Below are positions 33,061-40,446 of a stretch of DNA of 64,000 nt, in pieces (position 1 is the stretch's first letter; every line of letters starts with the position of its first letter). Made by a program: the position numbers and the translations under genes. The stretch is from contig DEZI01000027.1 of NCBI GenBank assembly GCA_002364755.1, positions 100,030-164,029 of the forward strand. The letters run 5' to 3'. Origin of the DNA: Stenotrophomonas maltophilia. GTDB taxonomy: Bacteria; Pseudomonadota; Gammaproteobacteria; Xanthomonadales; Xanthomonadaceae. Under the pieces are notes generated by a model, which was not told where the DNA came from, did no database searches, and was given only the letters and a program-made list of their open reading frames with translations.

Positions 33061-35385
33061 TCAGAAGCGGATGTCCGCGCTGAGCAGGAAGGTGCGCGGG
33101 GCACCGGGGGTGTAACGGTAGCCGCTCTTGTTGATACTGGCCACGTACTGCTTGTCGAACAGGTTGTAGCCGTTCAAGCGCAGCGACACGTTCTCGTTGA
33201 TCGCCCAGGACACCACCGCGTCATAGACCACATACGACTTTGTGAACGCGGGGGTGCCGACGGCACCGTCGGTACCGCGGTGCATGCCACCGGCGTAGCG
33301 CACGCCACCGCCGAGGGTCAGGCCGAACGGCAGGGTGTAGCTGGTCCAGCCGGTGAAGGTGTCGGACGGCGTGTAGGTGAGGTTGGTGGTGCCATCCGCA
33401 GCGACCTTGGCGCCTTCCTTCACCTCGGTGTCCAGGTGGCTGTAGCCGGCGGTGATCGACCAGTTGTCGGTCAGGCGACCGACCGCGGAGAGCTCCACGC
33501 CCTTGACCCGCTTGCTGCCCGTCTGCGTCGGGTTGCCGGCGTCGTCGAGCACGGTGGTGTTGATCTCATTGTCCACGTCGGTCTGGAACAGGGCCAGGTT
33601 CAACGCGAGCGAATCATCGAAGAAGCCCCACTTGCTGCCTACTTCGAAGGTCTTGGCTTTCTGCGGATCCAGCTTCGGGTTGTCGGCGCTGCTGGCCGAG
33701 CTGCTCAGCTGGAAGTTGGCACCGCCCGGAGGCTGCTGCGAAATGGCGTAGTTGGCGTAGACGCTGACCGTTTCACCGACCTTGTACAGGGCACCCAGCT
33801 TCCAGTTCAGCAGCGTATCGGAGGCTTCCAGCGTGGGATTGCGCAGCACGGTGCCGGTCGGGTTGCTGCCGCAGACCGGACCGGCGCGGCCGCCACACAC
33901 CGAGGCGCTGGTGTACTCGGTGCGGTAGTGGTCGGCGCGCACGCCGGCGGTCAGCAGGAAGCTCTCGCCGAAGGAGAGGGTGTCGAACAGGTAGATCGCC
34001 GAGGTGGTGGTCTTGCCGTGCGCGTCGGCACCGTTGTGTGCCCAGCTCAGGCCACCCACGTTCCAATCGGGGTTGTACAGGTTCGCGGCAGGCCAGCTGC
34101 TGCCACCGGTGGCGGCCTGGCCGTAGCTGTCCAGTTCTTCCCGGGTGAACTCCAGTCCGGCACTGAGGGCGTGGCCCACCGCGCCGGTATTGAAGTCGGC
34201 GCGCAGGTTCAGCTGGTCGGTCAGGATGGTGTTGCGCTGGTCCTTGAAGGTTGGCAGGCTGCGCGCGATCGCGTAGGTCGAAAGATCCGCTGCGTTGGTA
34301 TAGGTGATGTTGCCGGTCGGCCGGCCTCCAGCGCCACGTACGCCGGTGCCCATGAACGCGGTCAGCAGGTAGTCCTGTTCGGTGCTGCCCCAGCGGGCAG
34401 TGTTGGTCAGGCGCACGCTGTCGTTGAAGTCATGCTCGAAGCGGAACGTGGCCATCTTCGCAGTGACGTCGTCGTGGTCTCCACGGGTGCCGTAGAAGTT
34501 TTGCGGGTCCACCGGATGTCCGGCCAGCGCTTCCAGGGTCGGCTGCGGGGCCCAGCCCGGCAGGCCCAGGGTCGGCACGCCGCCATCGGGCACGTTGTCC
34601 TGCTTCACATACAGCAGGTTGAGGTAATAGCGGGTGGCGGTTCCCAGGCCGAAGGCCAGCGACGGGGCGATGCCCCAGCGCTTGTTCTGCACGTGGTCGC
34701 GGCCAGGCTGGTCGCTGTCCTGCCACATGCCGTTGATACGCAGCGCGCTGGTCGCCCCAAGCGACTGGTTCCAATCACCGGTGGTGCGGCGCTGCTGGTC
34801 GCTGCCCAGCGAGACGCTGGCCGAGGTCGCATCCTGCAGGTTGGCCTGCTTGCTGACCAGGTTGATCGCACCAGTGGGCGCCGAGCGGCCGTTGTCGGTG
34901 CCGGCCGGGCCCTTGGTCACTTCCACCTGCTCGATGTTGAAGACATCGCGCGAGATCGAGCCCAGATCGCGCACGCCGTCCACGAACAGGCTGTTGGACG
35001 TGTCGAAGCCGCGCATGAACAGCGCATCGCCGGTGGTGGTGTTGCCGTTCTCACCCGCATAGAAGGTGCCCACGCCCGGGCTGTTGCGCAGCGCTTCGGT
35101 GAGGGTGGTGGCGCCCTGCTGGTTGAACAGGTCGCTGGTGATGACCTGGATCGTCTGCGGCGTGTCCTGCAGGCGCTGGGTGAACTTCGGCGAGGCGACC
35201 TTGTCGGCCTTGTAGCCGCGGGTGGCGTGCACGTCGATCTTGTCCAGCGTGCGGGCATTGTCGGTGGCGTCTGCCAGGGCCACGGCGGGCAGCGCGGCCA
35301 GGCCGAGGCCGGCGGCCAGGCTGGCGGTGGCCAGGGGCAGGGAACGAAGCGGAGAGGCGTGCTTGCGGCTCTTGATCGAGATCAT
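33061..35385 (-). CDS. TonB-dependent catecholate siderophore receptor (Fiu/PiuA-like)
   Basis: The 774 aa receptor has a signal peptide (LATASLAAGLGLAALPAVALA), TonB box TLDKIDVHATRG, the Fiu-type plug (DTPQTIQVITSDLFNQQGATTLTEAL; GDALFMRGFDTSNSLFVDG; VTKGPAGTDNGRSAPTGAINLVSK) and a barrel ending LLSADIRF. The pairing with piuC supports uptake of monomeric catecholates, the route also used by siderophore-conjugated beta-lactams. A Fur-type site lies upstream of the small gene P2. Confidence 0.92.
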   Translation of the reverse strand: MISIKSRKHASPLRSLPLATASLAAGLGLAALPAVALADATDNARTLDKIDVHATRGYKADKVASPKFTQRLQDTPQTIQVITSDLFNQQGATTLTEALRNSPGVGTFYAGENGNTTTGDALFMRGFDTSNSLFVDGVRDLGSISRDVFNIEQVEVTKGPAGTDNGRSAPTGAINLVSKQANLQDATSASVSLGSDQQRRTTGDWNQSLGATSALRINGMWQDSDQPGRDHVQNKRWGIAPSLAFGLGTATRYYLNLLYVKQDNVPDGGVPTLGLPGWAPQPTLEALAGHPVDPQNFYGTRGDHDDVTAKMATFRFEHDFNDSVRLTNTARWGSTEQDYLLTAFMGTGVRGAGGRPTGNITYTNAADLSTYAIARSLPTFKDQRNTILTDQLNLRADFNTGAVGHALSAGLEFTREELDSYGQAATGGSSWPAANLYNPDWNVGGLSWAHNGADAHGKTTTSAIYLFDTLSFGESFLLTAGVRADHYRTEYTSASVCGGRAGPVCGSNPTGTVLRNPTLEASDTLLNWKLGALYKVGETVSVYANYAISQQPPGGANFQLSSSASSADNPKLDPQKAKTFEVGSKWGFFDDSLALNLALFQTDVDNEINTTVLDDAGNPTQTGSKRVKGVELSAVGRLTDNWSITAGYSHLDTEVKEGAKVAADGTTNLTYTPSDTFTGWTSYTLPFGLTLGGGVRYAGGMHRGTDGAVGTPAFTKSYVVYDAVVSWAINENVSLRLNGYNLFDKQYVASINKSGYRYTPGAPRTFLLSADIRF

Positions 35386-35500
35386 GGGATGGGCTTTGCC
35401 GGATGCGGGAAGAGCCCGTCGGCACGGTGGTCGACGGGACAGAAGGCGTGGGGATGGTTGGCGCGGAGGCGCGGGTGTGACAGACGGGCCGGCGGGCGGC

Positions 35501-35902
35501 TCAGCTCAGCAGTGCGGGTGGTGCATGCGAGGGGGGCTGACGGCGTGCTGCAAGGTGCACCGGGGCCACGTTGCGCACAGGCACGCGCAGGGTCTGCGGG
35601 CCCGACGCTGGAACGAGCAGGCACAGGCGATGCAGCAGGGGCGTGCCATCGTCATGGCCACCCTCTGCCCCGGACTCGATGCGCGGTGCGACAGGCTCGC
35701 GTGGCGGTGATTCGCCTGGCGGTTCGCTGGCGTGGGCATCCAGCGCCGCCGCAGAGGGCTGCAGGGTGACGTCCGTGAGGCCATCGCGCCCCTCATTGAG
35801 TGCCGACCACCCCAGCCACAGCGTCAGCAGCGCGGCGACGAGCAGCGCCCACCCTTGGCGGGCGGGCTGGCACAGCGTGGCGGTGGCTGAAGGCGAAGCC
35901 AT
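35501..35902 (-). CDS. Small single-pass membrane protein preceding the Fiu-like receptor (P2)
   Basis: The 133 aa product has a short cytosolic N-terminus, one helix (GWALLVAALLTLWLGWSAL) and a Pro/Glu-rich periplasmic part ending VHLAARRQPPSHAPPALLS. No domain was recognised. It is first after a Fur-type site and 115 bp upstream of the receptor gene. Layout and length mirror protein P1, but sequence identity is weak, so common ancestry is unproven. Confidence 0.6.
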   Translation of the reverse strand: MASPSATATLCQPARQGWALLVAALLTLWLGWSALNEGRDGLTDVTLQPSAAALDAHASEPPGESPPREPVAPRIESGAEGGHDDGTPLLHRLCLLVPASGPQTLRVPVRNVAPVHLAARRQPPSHAPPALLS

Positions 35903-35953
35903 GGTGCGGCTCGTTACAAACCGTTACGAAGTCGGCCCGAAGGATAACATCAA

Positions 35954-35972
35954 CGATAATGATTCGCATCTG
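35954..35972 (-). promoter_or_regulatory. Fur-type operator upstream of the P2-fiu-piuC operon
   Basis: CGATAATGATTCGCATCTG matches the left half of the Fur consensus (GATAATGAT) almost exactly, and CATC partly preserves the right half. It lies 52 bp upstream of the P2 start. Confidence 0.7.
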
Positions 35973-36053
35973 CGAGTTTGACAGGATGCTGGGGGCTCGC
36001 GGGCGCGGGTAGCGGGGACGGAACGGCGGCTCAAGCGCGCGCTGCGCGCACCA

Positions 36054-36076
36054 GTAGATCCACCCCATGGGTGGAT
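36054..36076 (+). repeat. SMAG palindrome
   Basis: GTAGATCCACCC-CAT-GGGTGGAT. Both stem sides changed together compared with the GTAGATCCACGC copies, so pairing is kept. It lies 3' of the Rieske gene, before a run of nine C residues (about 36112-36120). Confidence 0.75.
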
Positions 36077-36122
36077 GACGGTCGGCAGGGCGGCGGCGGG
36101 GGCATGCGCGCCCCCCCCCGGG

Positions 36123-36455
36123 TCACTCGTGGTCGTCGCGGGTCCAGATGGCGTCGTGTTCGCGCTTCACCGGGAACTTGGGCGCGGCGGTGTAGGCCGG
36201 GGCGCACAGGGCGCGGCCGTCACGCACATCGAAGCGCGCCCCGTGCAGCACGCACTCGATGCTGCCTTCGGCGGTGTTGAACTCGCCCGAGGACAGCTCG
36301 AACTCTTCGTGCGTGCACTGGTCTTCCAGCGCATACAGCTCGCCGTCGAGGTTGAACACCACGATCGGCGTGCCGGTCACTTCATCGAACACGCTTTTCA
36401 TTTCACCCGGCAGCAGCTCGGCGCCGGCGCAGACGAAGGTCCAGGTATCGCTCAT
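36123..36455 (-). CDS. Rieske (2Fe-2S) ferredoxin-like protein
   Basis: The 110 aa protein binds a Rieske cluster through CTH (residues 47-49) and CVLH, spaced as in non-heme dioxygenase ferredoxin subunits. It has no membrane anchor, so it should be a soluble electron carrier. It overlaps the GNAT gene by 4 bp. This pair lies on the same strand downstream of the suf operon, which may once have been continuous with it. Confidence 0.88.
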   Translation of the reverse strand: MSDTWTFVCAGAELLPGEMKSVFDEVTGTPIVVFNLDGELYALEDQCTHEEFELSSGEFNTAEGSIECVLHGARFDVRDGRALCAPAYTAAPKFPVKREHDAIWTRDDHE

Positions 36456-36991
36456 GCCGAAGCCCCGGCCAGCGCCTTTTCCAGGATTTCAAAGCGCAGG
36501 TCGTCGCGCTTGGGAATGCCGAAGCGTTTGTCGCCATAGGGGAACGGCTTCTTGATGCCGGTGCGCTGGTAGCCGCGGCGCTCGTAGAAGGCGATCAGTT
36601 CGTCGCGCACGTCGATCACCGTCATCTGCATGACCGGCACGTTCCACTCGCGCGCGGCATGGGCTTCGGCCGCATCCATCAGCTGCTTGCCGACGCCACC
36701 GCCCTGCTGGGCCGGGTCGACCGAGAACATGCCGAAATAGCCCTTGCCGTCGACATCGGCGACGTGGGCGCAGGCCATCAGGCGGCCCTCGCGTTCAGCC
36801 AGCAGGATGGTCGAGCGCGGGCGATCGAGGTCGCCCTGGATGCCCTCGGCATCGATGCGGGCGCCGTCCAGCAGGTCGGCCTCGGTGGTCCAGCCGGCAC
36901 GGCTGGCGTCGCCACGGTAGGCCGAGGTGACCAGGGTGATCAGGGCGGGGATGTCGGCCGCCGTGGCGGCACGGAAAGTCAGGGTGCTCAT
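36452..36991 (-). CDS. GNAT family N-acetyltransferase
   Basis: The 179 aa protein has the GNAT fold: FRAATAADIPALITLVTSAY, the acetyl-CoA-binding FSVDPAQQGGGVGKQLMDAAEAHA, and YERRGYQRTG. The substrate is unknown. Translation is coupled to the Rieske gene. The combination with a Rieske protein suggests a role near iron-sulfur metabolism, by context only. Confidence 0.87.
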   Translation of the reverse strand: MSTLTFRAATAADIPALITLVTSAYRGDASRAGWTTEADLLDGARIDAEGIQGDLDRPRSTILLAEREGRLMACAHVADVDGKGYFGMFSVDPAQQGGGVGKQLMDAAEAHAAREWNVPVMQMTVIDVRDELIAFYERRGYQRTGIKKPFPYGDKRFGIPKRDDLRFEILEKALAGASA

Positions 36992-37044
36992 GCCGCCATT
37001 CTAGGTGGCGTGGGGCCGCCCGCAAACGGGTGGGCTAATGGGAT

Positions 37045-37085
37045 GGGGTCAGATCCCTTTCGCAGCGCGAAAAGACTCTGACCCC
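37045..37085. repeat. GGGGTC...GACCCC repeat
   Basis: GGGGTCAGATCCCTTTCGCA followed by GCGCGAAAAGACTCTGACCC and a final C. It is a palindromic unit with a few mismatches, 53 bp 5' of the GNAT gene. Confidence 0.8.
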
Positions 37086-37134
37086 TGCGCGCCGGCTATG
37101 CTCGCCGTTCATCGCATTCCCGCAGGAGGCAGGA

Positions 37135-37224
37135 ATGAACAGGCAAAGCGGAGGCGGTGTGGCGGTTGCAGGAGTGATTGGCCGGGTGGGGTCAGAGCCC
37201 TTTCGAGGCGCGAAAGGGATCTGA
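37135..37224 (+). CDS. Possible 29-aa peptide whose stop lies in a repeat
   Basis: The frame begins MNRQSGGGVAVAGVIGRV, has a strong AGGAGG 5 bp before the ATG, and ends at a TGA inside the next repeat. It may be a leader peptide, or the 5' stub of a gene whose remainder was lost when the repeat arrived. The last 11 codons are repeat sequence. Confidence 0.35.
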   Translation: MNRQSGGGVAVAGVIGRVGSEPFRGAKGI

Positions 37225-37227
37225 CCC
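37188..37227. repeat. GGGGTC...GACCC repeat
   Basis: GGGGTCAGAGCCCTTTCGAG pairs with GCGCGAAAGGGATCTGACCC; almost perfect palindrome. It lies 44 bp upstream of the EF-Tu-like gene. Confidence 0.82.
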
Positions 37228-37270
37228 GGGGGCACTATGAGAACGTGGATCCAGGGAGGATCTTGAGGGC

Positions 37271-37597
37271 ATGACCATGCGATTCGACGCTGTTGTCTCT
37301 GTTCGCTTCCTGTCGAGCGCCGAGGGTGGGAGGCAGGGTGATATCGTGGGGCAGGTATACGCCTGCCCGCTGTTCGTGGCGGGCCGTGCATTTGATTGCC
37401 GGCTGCTATTGCAGGAGGGACGCGCCGTGCTTGGGGAGAGCTACGAACTGCCCGTTGCGTTCCTGTCCCCGGAGGAGGCACTTGCCGTGGCCAATGTGGG
37501 AGCGGATGTCTCGCTGTGGGAGGGAAGGACGATTGCGCGCGGCCGGGTTCTGCACGTGATGGGGTCGGATCCCTTCTGCCATGCAGAAGGGCTCTGA
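37271..37597 (+). CDS. Stand-alone protein resembling the C-terminal domain of EF-Tu
   Basis: The 108 aa product (or 106 aa from ATG 37277) reads like the third beta-barrel domain of elongation factor Tu: VRFLSSAEGGRQGDI, then GESYELPVAFLSPEEALAV and a final LWEGRTIARGRVLHV. There is no GTPase domain. The final 11 residues after HVM and the stop codon come from the GGGGTC repeat at 37561-37601, so the original C-terminus was probably different. Function unknown. Confidence 0.6.
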   Translation: MTMRFDAVVSVRFLSSAEGGRQGDIVGQVYACPLFVAGRAFDCRLLLQEGRAVLGESYELPVAFLSPEEALAVANVGADVSLWEGRTIARGRVLHVMGSDPFCHAEGL

Positions 37598-37601
37598 CCC
37601 C
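37561..37601. repeat. GGGGTC...GACCCC repeat overlapping a gene end
   Basis: GGGGTCGGATCCCTTCTGCC pairs with GCAGAAGGGCTCTGACCCC. It carries the last codons of the EF-Tu-like gene. Confidence 0.82.
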
Positions 37602-37609
37602 GATTGGGT

Positions 37610-37985
37610 TCAGGCCAGTGCAGCCATCGCCTCGGCCTCGGATTTCAGGACGTTGAGAAAGAACCGGCGCAGCATGGCGTCGGGCATCGCGCGCAGCGCC
37701 AGGTTGCGCAGGTGGAACGACCAGGCCTTGGCCGGCACGAAGGCCGGGGCCAGGCGGCGGCTGCGCTGCTGCAGGCGCAGGACCGGCGGCCGCAGGCGCT
37801 GGTCATGCCGTTCCAGTGCAGCGGCGATCGCATCGGCCTGGGGCAGTTCCGCCCCCCATTGCAGCTCCTGCGCGAGCACGCTGGCCGAGGCCAGGGCCAT
37901 GCCGGCGCCTTGGCCGGCATGCTGCAGGCCGTAGCGCACGAAGCGGTTGCTGCGTGCAGTGACCTGCTGCAGCAGAGGCACGCGC
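37610..37985 (-). pseudogene. C-terminal remnant of an FAD-dependent monooxygenase
   Basis: On the minus strand the C-terminal part of a flavin monooxygenase can be read: NRFVRYGLQHAGQGAGMALA, then SASVLAQELQWG and a helical tail to the stop at 37610. AGQGAGMAL is the ribityl-binding motif that normally follows GDAAH, which is missing just before it. The N-terminal FAD domain is absent. The remnant abuts the AraC remnant transcribed the other way, so the 5' ends of a divergent pair appear to have been lost together. Confidence 0.6.
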
Positions 37986-38020
37986 GCCCGTGTCCGGCAG
38001 CTTCGGCATGCGCGGTGGCA

Positions 38021-38647
38021 ATGCCAATCCGCCTGGTCGATATCCGTTTCACCCTGGAAAGCCTTGAGCGTGCCGGCGGGCGACCGTTGCTGGCCCTGCA
38101 GGGCGGCTTCCTGCAGGACTGCAGCGTGACGGGCTCGGACAGCCTGATGGGCGGTTTCCCGGCGGCGCCGGAGCTGCTGCGGGTGGCCACCGATGTGCTG
38201 GGCTGCCGCTTCGAGGACGACGTGGTGCGCACGCTGTACCTGCGCGCGAAGGCGCTGGAGGCGTTGACCATCGTGCTGGGTCAACTGCAGGCCGCGGGAC
38301 AAGGGCCGGCCCGTGTTGACGCGCGTGAGCGGCAGCGGGTGCTGCAGGCGCGCGCGCTGCTGGATGCACGCTTCGGCGAGGAGTGGCCGCTGGAGCGGCT
38401 GGCGCGTGAGATCGGGCTGGGCGAGAAGCGCCTGCAGGCCGGTTTCCGCGTGCTGATGGGGACGTAGGTGCATGGTCACCTGCGCGAAGTGCGGCTGCAG
38501 GCCGCGGGCAGGATGCTGCATGGCGGACACAGCGTCACCGACACCGCGCTGGCGGTGGGCTTCTCCAGCCTGAGTCATTTCAGCAAGGCGTTCCGCGCGC
38601 AGATGGGCTGTACCCCGCGCGCGTGGCAGCGTGGGGAAAACAGCTAG
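38021..38647 (+). pseudogene. Truncated and interrupted AraC-family transcriptional regulator
   Basis: The frame from MPIRLVDIRFTLESLERAGG continues through LYLRAKALEALTIVLGQL and the first HTH (PLERLAREIGLGEKRLQAGF) to an in-frame TAG at 38465-38467 after FRVLMGT. The same frame then resumes with VHGHLREVRLQAAGRML and a second HTH (VTDTALAVGFSSLSHFSKAF) to a stop at 38647. The DNA-binding domain is therefore split by one nonsense codon, and the N-terminal ligand domain is shortened. It is most likely a dead gene of the PchR/AraC type. Confidence 0.75.
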
Positions 38648-38746
38648 GCGCCGGTTGAATCGCGAATGCCGTAGAGGCTGAGGTTGCGCGTGGACTATGC
38701 TCCTGCGGTGCACAGATCCGCACGGAAGCGATGAGGCATTGTCCGC

Positions 38747-39127
38747 ATGATGCGTACCAGGGGTGGCAAGGCAACCACTTACCCGATGCTGCGCCTGCAG
38801 GTGCTGGCGGTAGCGGTGCTTGCGGTGTCGGCGTGCTCAGGGCAGACCGGCACGGTCGTGGTCGTCAGCAACATGGGCTCCCAGCGCATCGACGCGGTGC
38901 AGATCGACGCTGGCGGTCGCGTGACTGGGCTCGGGGCGATCGATGCCGATGCACAGGTGTCGATGACGCCGGTGGTCCAGCAGGACTCGTCCGTATCGGT
39001 GCGCTATCGGGAAGCCGGCCGCGACGTCGCGTGCCACGGTGATGTTTACCTGACGCAGAACCTGCGCGCACGCATCGAGGTGCAGGTGGGCGAGGGCACG
39101 TGCAAGGTTGTGGACGTTACCCGCTAG
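38747..39127 (+). CDS. Putative small lipoprotein
   Basis: The product has a lipoprotein signal ending VLAVSACSG, followed by about 90 residues with beta-strand character (TGTVVVVSNMGSQRIDAVQI) and two more cysteines (DVACHGD, GTCKVV) that could pair. ATG 38747 gives 126 aa; ATG 38786 (MLRLQVLAVAVLAVSAC) gives a more typical signal. Family not recognised. Confidence 0.6.
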   Translation: MMRTRGGKATTYPMLRLQVLAVAVLAVSACSGQTGTVVVVSNMGSQRIDAVQIDAGGRVTGLGAIDADAQVSMTPVVQQDSSVSVRYREAGRDVACHGDVYLTQNLRARIEVQVGEGTCKVVDVTR

Positions 39128-39140
39128 CCGGGTGGCCGAA

Positions 39141-39178
39141 GTCAGAGCCCTTTCGCGGTGCGAAAGGGATCTGACCCC
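39141..39178. repeat. GTC...GACCCC repeat at the 3' end of sufS
   Basis: GTCAGAGCCCTTTCGCGGTG pairs with GCGAAAGGGATCTGACCCC. It lies 11 bp 3' of sufS and, with the copy at 37045-37085, bounds the 2.1-kb stretch between sufS and the GNAT gene. Confidence 0.82.
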
Positions 39179-39189
39179 GCTGCGTGGAC

Positions 39190-40446
39190 TCAGCCCAGCA
39201 GCTTCCGCACCTTGGTCAGTGCGGTCATGAAGCGCTCGATCTCGGCATGCGTGTTGTAGAACGCCAGCGAGGCACGGCAGGTGGCGGCAACCCCGTAGTA
39301 CTGCAGCAACGGGTGTGCGCAGTGCTGGCCTGAACGCACGGCCACGCCTTCCAGGTCCAGCAGGGTAGCCAGGTCGTGCGCGTGCGCGCCGTCGATCAGG
39401 AAGGACACCACGGCGGCCTTTTCCGGTGCTTCGCCGAGGATGCGCAGGCCATCGACCTTGTGCAGCTCTTCGGTGAAGTGCGCCAGCAGCTCGGCCTCAC
39501 GCGCTTCCACGTGCTCCAGGCCCAGGCCCTGCAGGTAATCAACGGCCACGCCCAGGCCGATGAAGCCGGCGATGTTCGGGGTGCCGGCTTCGAACTTGTG
39601 CGGGGCATCGTTGAACACGGTGCCGTCGAAGCTGACTTCCTTGATCATCTCGCCACCGCCGAGGAACGGCGGCATGACGTCGAGGTGCTCGCGGCGGGCC
39701 CACAGCACACCGGTGCCGGTCGGGCCGCACATCTTGTGGCCGGTGAGGGCGTAGAAATCGCAGCCGATCGCGGCCACGTCGACCTTGCGGTGCGGCACGG
39801 CCTGCGAACCATCGACCACGGTGACGATGCCGCGCTTGCGCGCTTCACGGCAGATCTCGCGCACCGGGTTGACCGTGCCCAGCACGTTGGAGACGTGGGC
39901 CACGGCCAGCAGCTTGACCTCGGGGGTCATCGCGCGGCGCAGTGCATCCAGGTCCAGCGCGCCATCGGGGGTGATCTCGGCCACGCGTATCGTCGCACCT
40001 GTGCGCTGGGCGACCAGCTGCCACGGCACGATGTTGGCATGGTGTTCCATGCGCGAGACCAGGATGACATCACCGGCCTTCAGCCGCGGCAGCGCCCACG
40101 AATACGCCACCAGGTTGATGGCGAAGGTGGTGCCGCTGCACAGCACCAGCTCGTTGCTGCGCACGTTGAGGAAGCGCGCCAGCTTGTTGCGGGCGGCCTC
40201 GTAGGCGTCGGTGGCCTCGGTGCCCAGCGCGTGCACGGCACGGCTGACGTTGGCGTTGTAGCGGCGGTAGAACTCGTCCACCGCGCCGATCACCTGCACC
40301 GGCTTCTGGCCGGTGTTGGCGTTGTCGAAATACACCAGCGGCTTGCCGTGCACTTCCCGCATCAGCAGCGGGAAGTCGAGGCGGACGCGGTCCCAGTCCG
40401 GCGTGCCGGCAGGGGTTTCGATCGGGCGCGGCGTGGACAGGTTCAT
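39190..40446 (-). CDS. sufS: Cysteine desulfurase SufS
   Basis: SufS is a PLP enzyme that takes sulfur from cysteine for Fe-S cluster assembly. The 418 aa protein has the PLP-lysine in YALTGHKMCGPTGTG and the catalytic Cys in VRSGQHCAHPLLQ, the group II pattern. It overlaps sufD by 4 bp. No sufE or sufU partner gene is within the window. Confidence 0.96.
   Translation of the reverse strand: MNLSTPRPIETPAGTPDWDRVRLDFPLLMREVHGKPLVYFDNANTGQKPVQVIGAVDEFYRRYNANVSRAVHALGTEATDAYEAARNKLARFLNVRSNELVLCSGTTFAINLVAYSWALPRLKAGDVILVSRMEHHANIVPWQLVAQRTGATIRVAEITPDGALDLDALRRAMTPEVKLLAVAHVSNVLGTVNPVREICREARKRGIVTVVDGSQAVPHRKVDVAAIGCDFYALTGHKMCGPTGTGVLWARREHLDVMPPFLGGGEMIKEVSFDGTVFNDAPHKFEAGTPNIAGFIGLGVAVDYLQGLGLEHVEAREAELLAHFTEELHKVDGLRILGEAPEKAAVVSFLIDGAHAHDLATLLDLEGVAVRSGQHCAHPLLQYYGVAATCRASLAFYNTHAEIERFMTALTKVRKLLG

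Noticed and set aside
32965..35769. Open frame of more than 900 codons on the plus strand
   Set aside because: It is antisense to the Fiu-like receptor, which has a signal peptide, TonB box, plug and barrel end. The plus-strand product has no recognisable features.
37604..38020. Plus-strand N-terminal extension of the AraC remnant
   Set aside because: These 139 codons are antisense to the monooxygenase remnant and do not resemble an AraC ligand domain.
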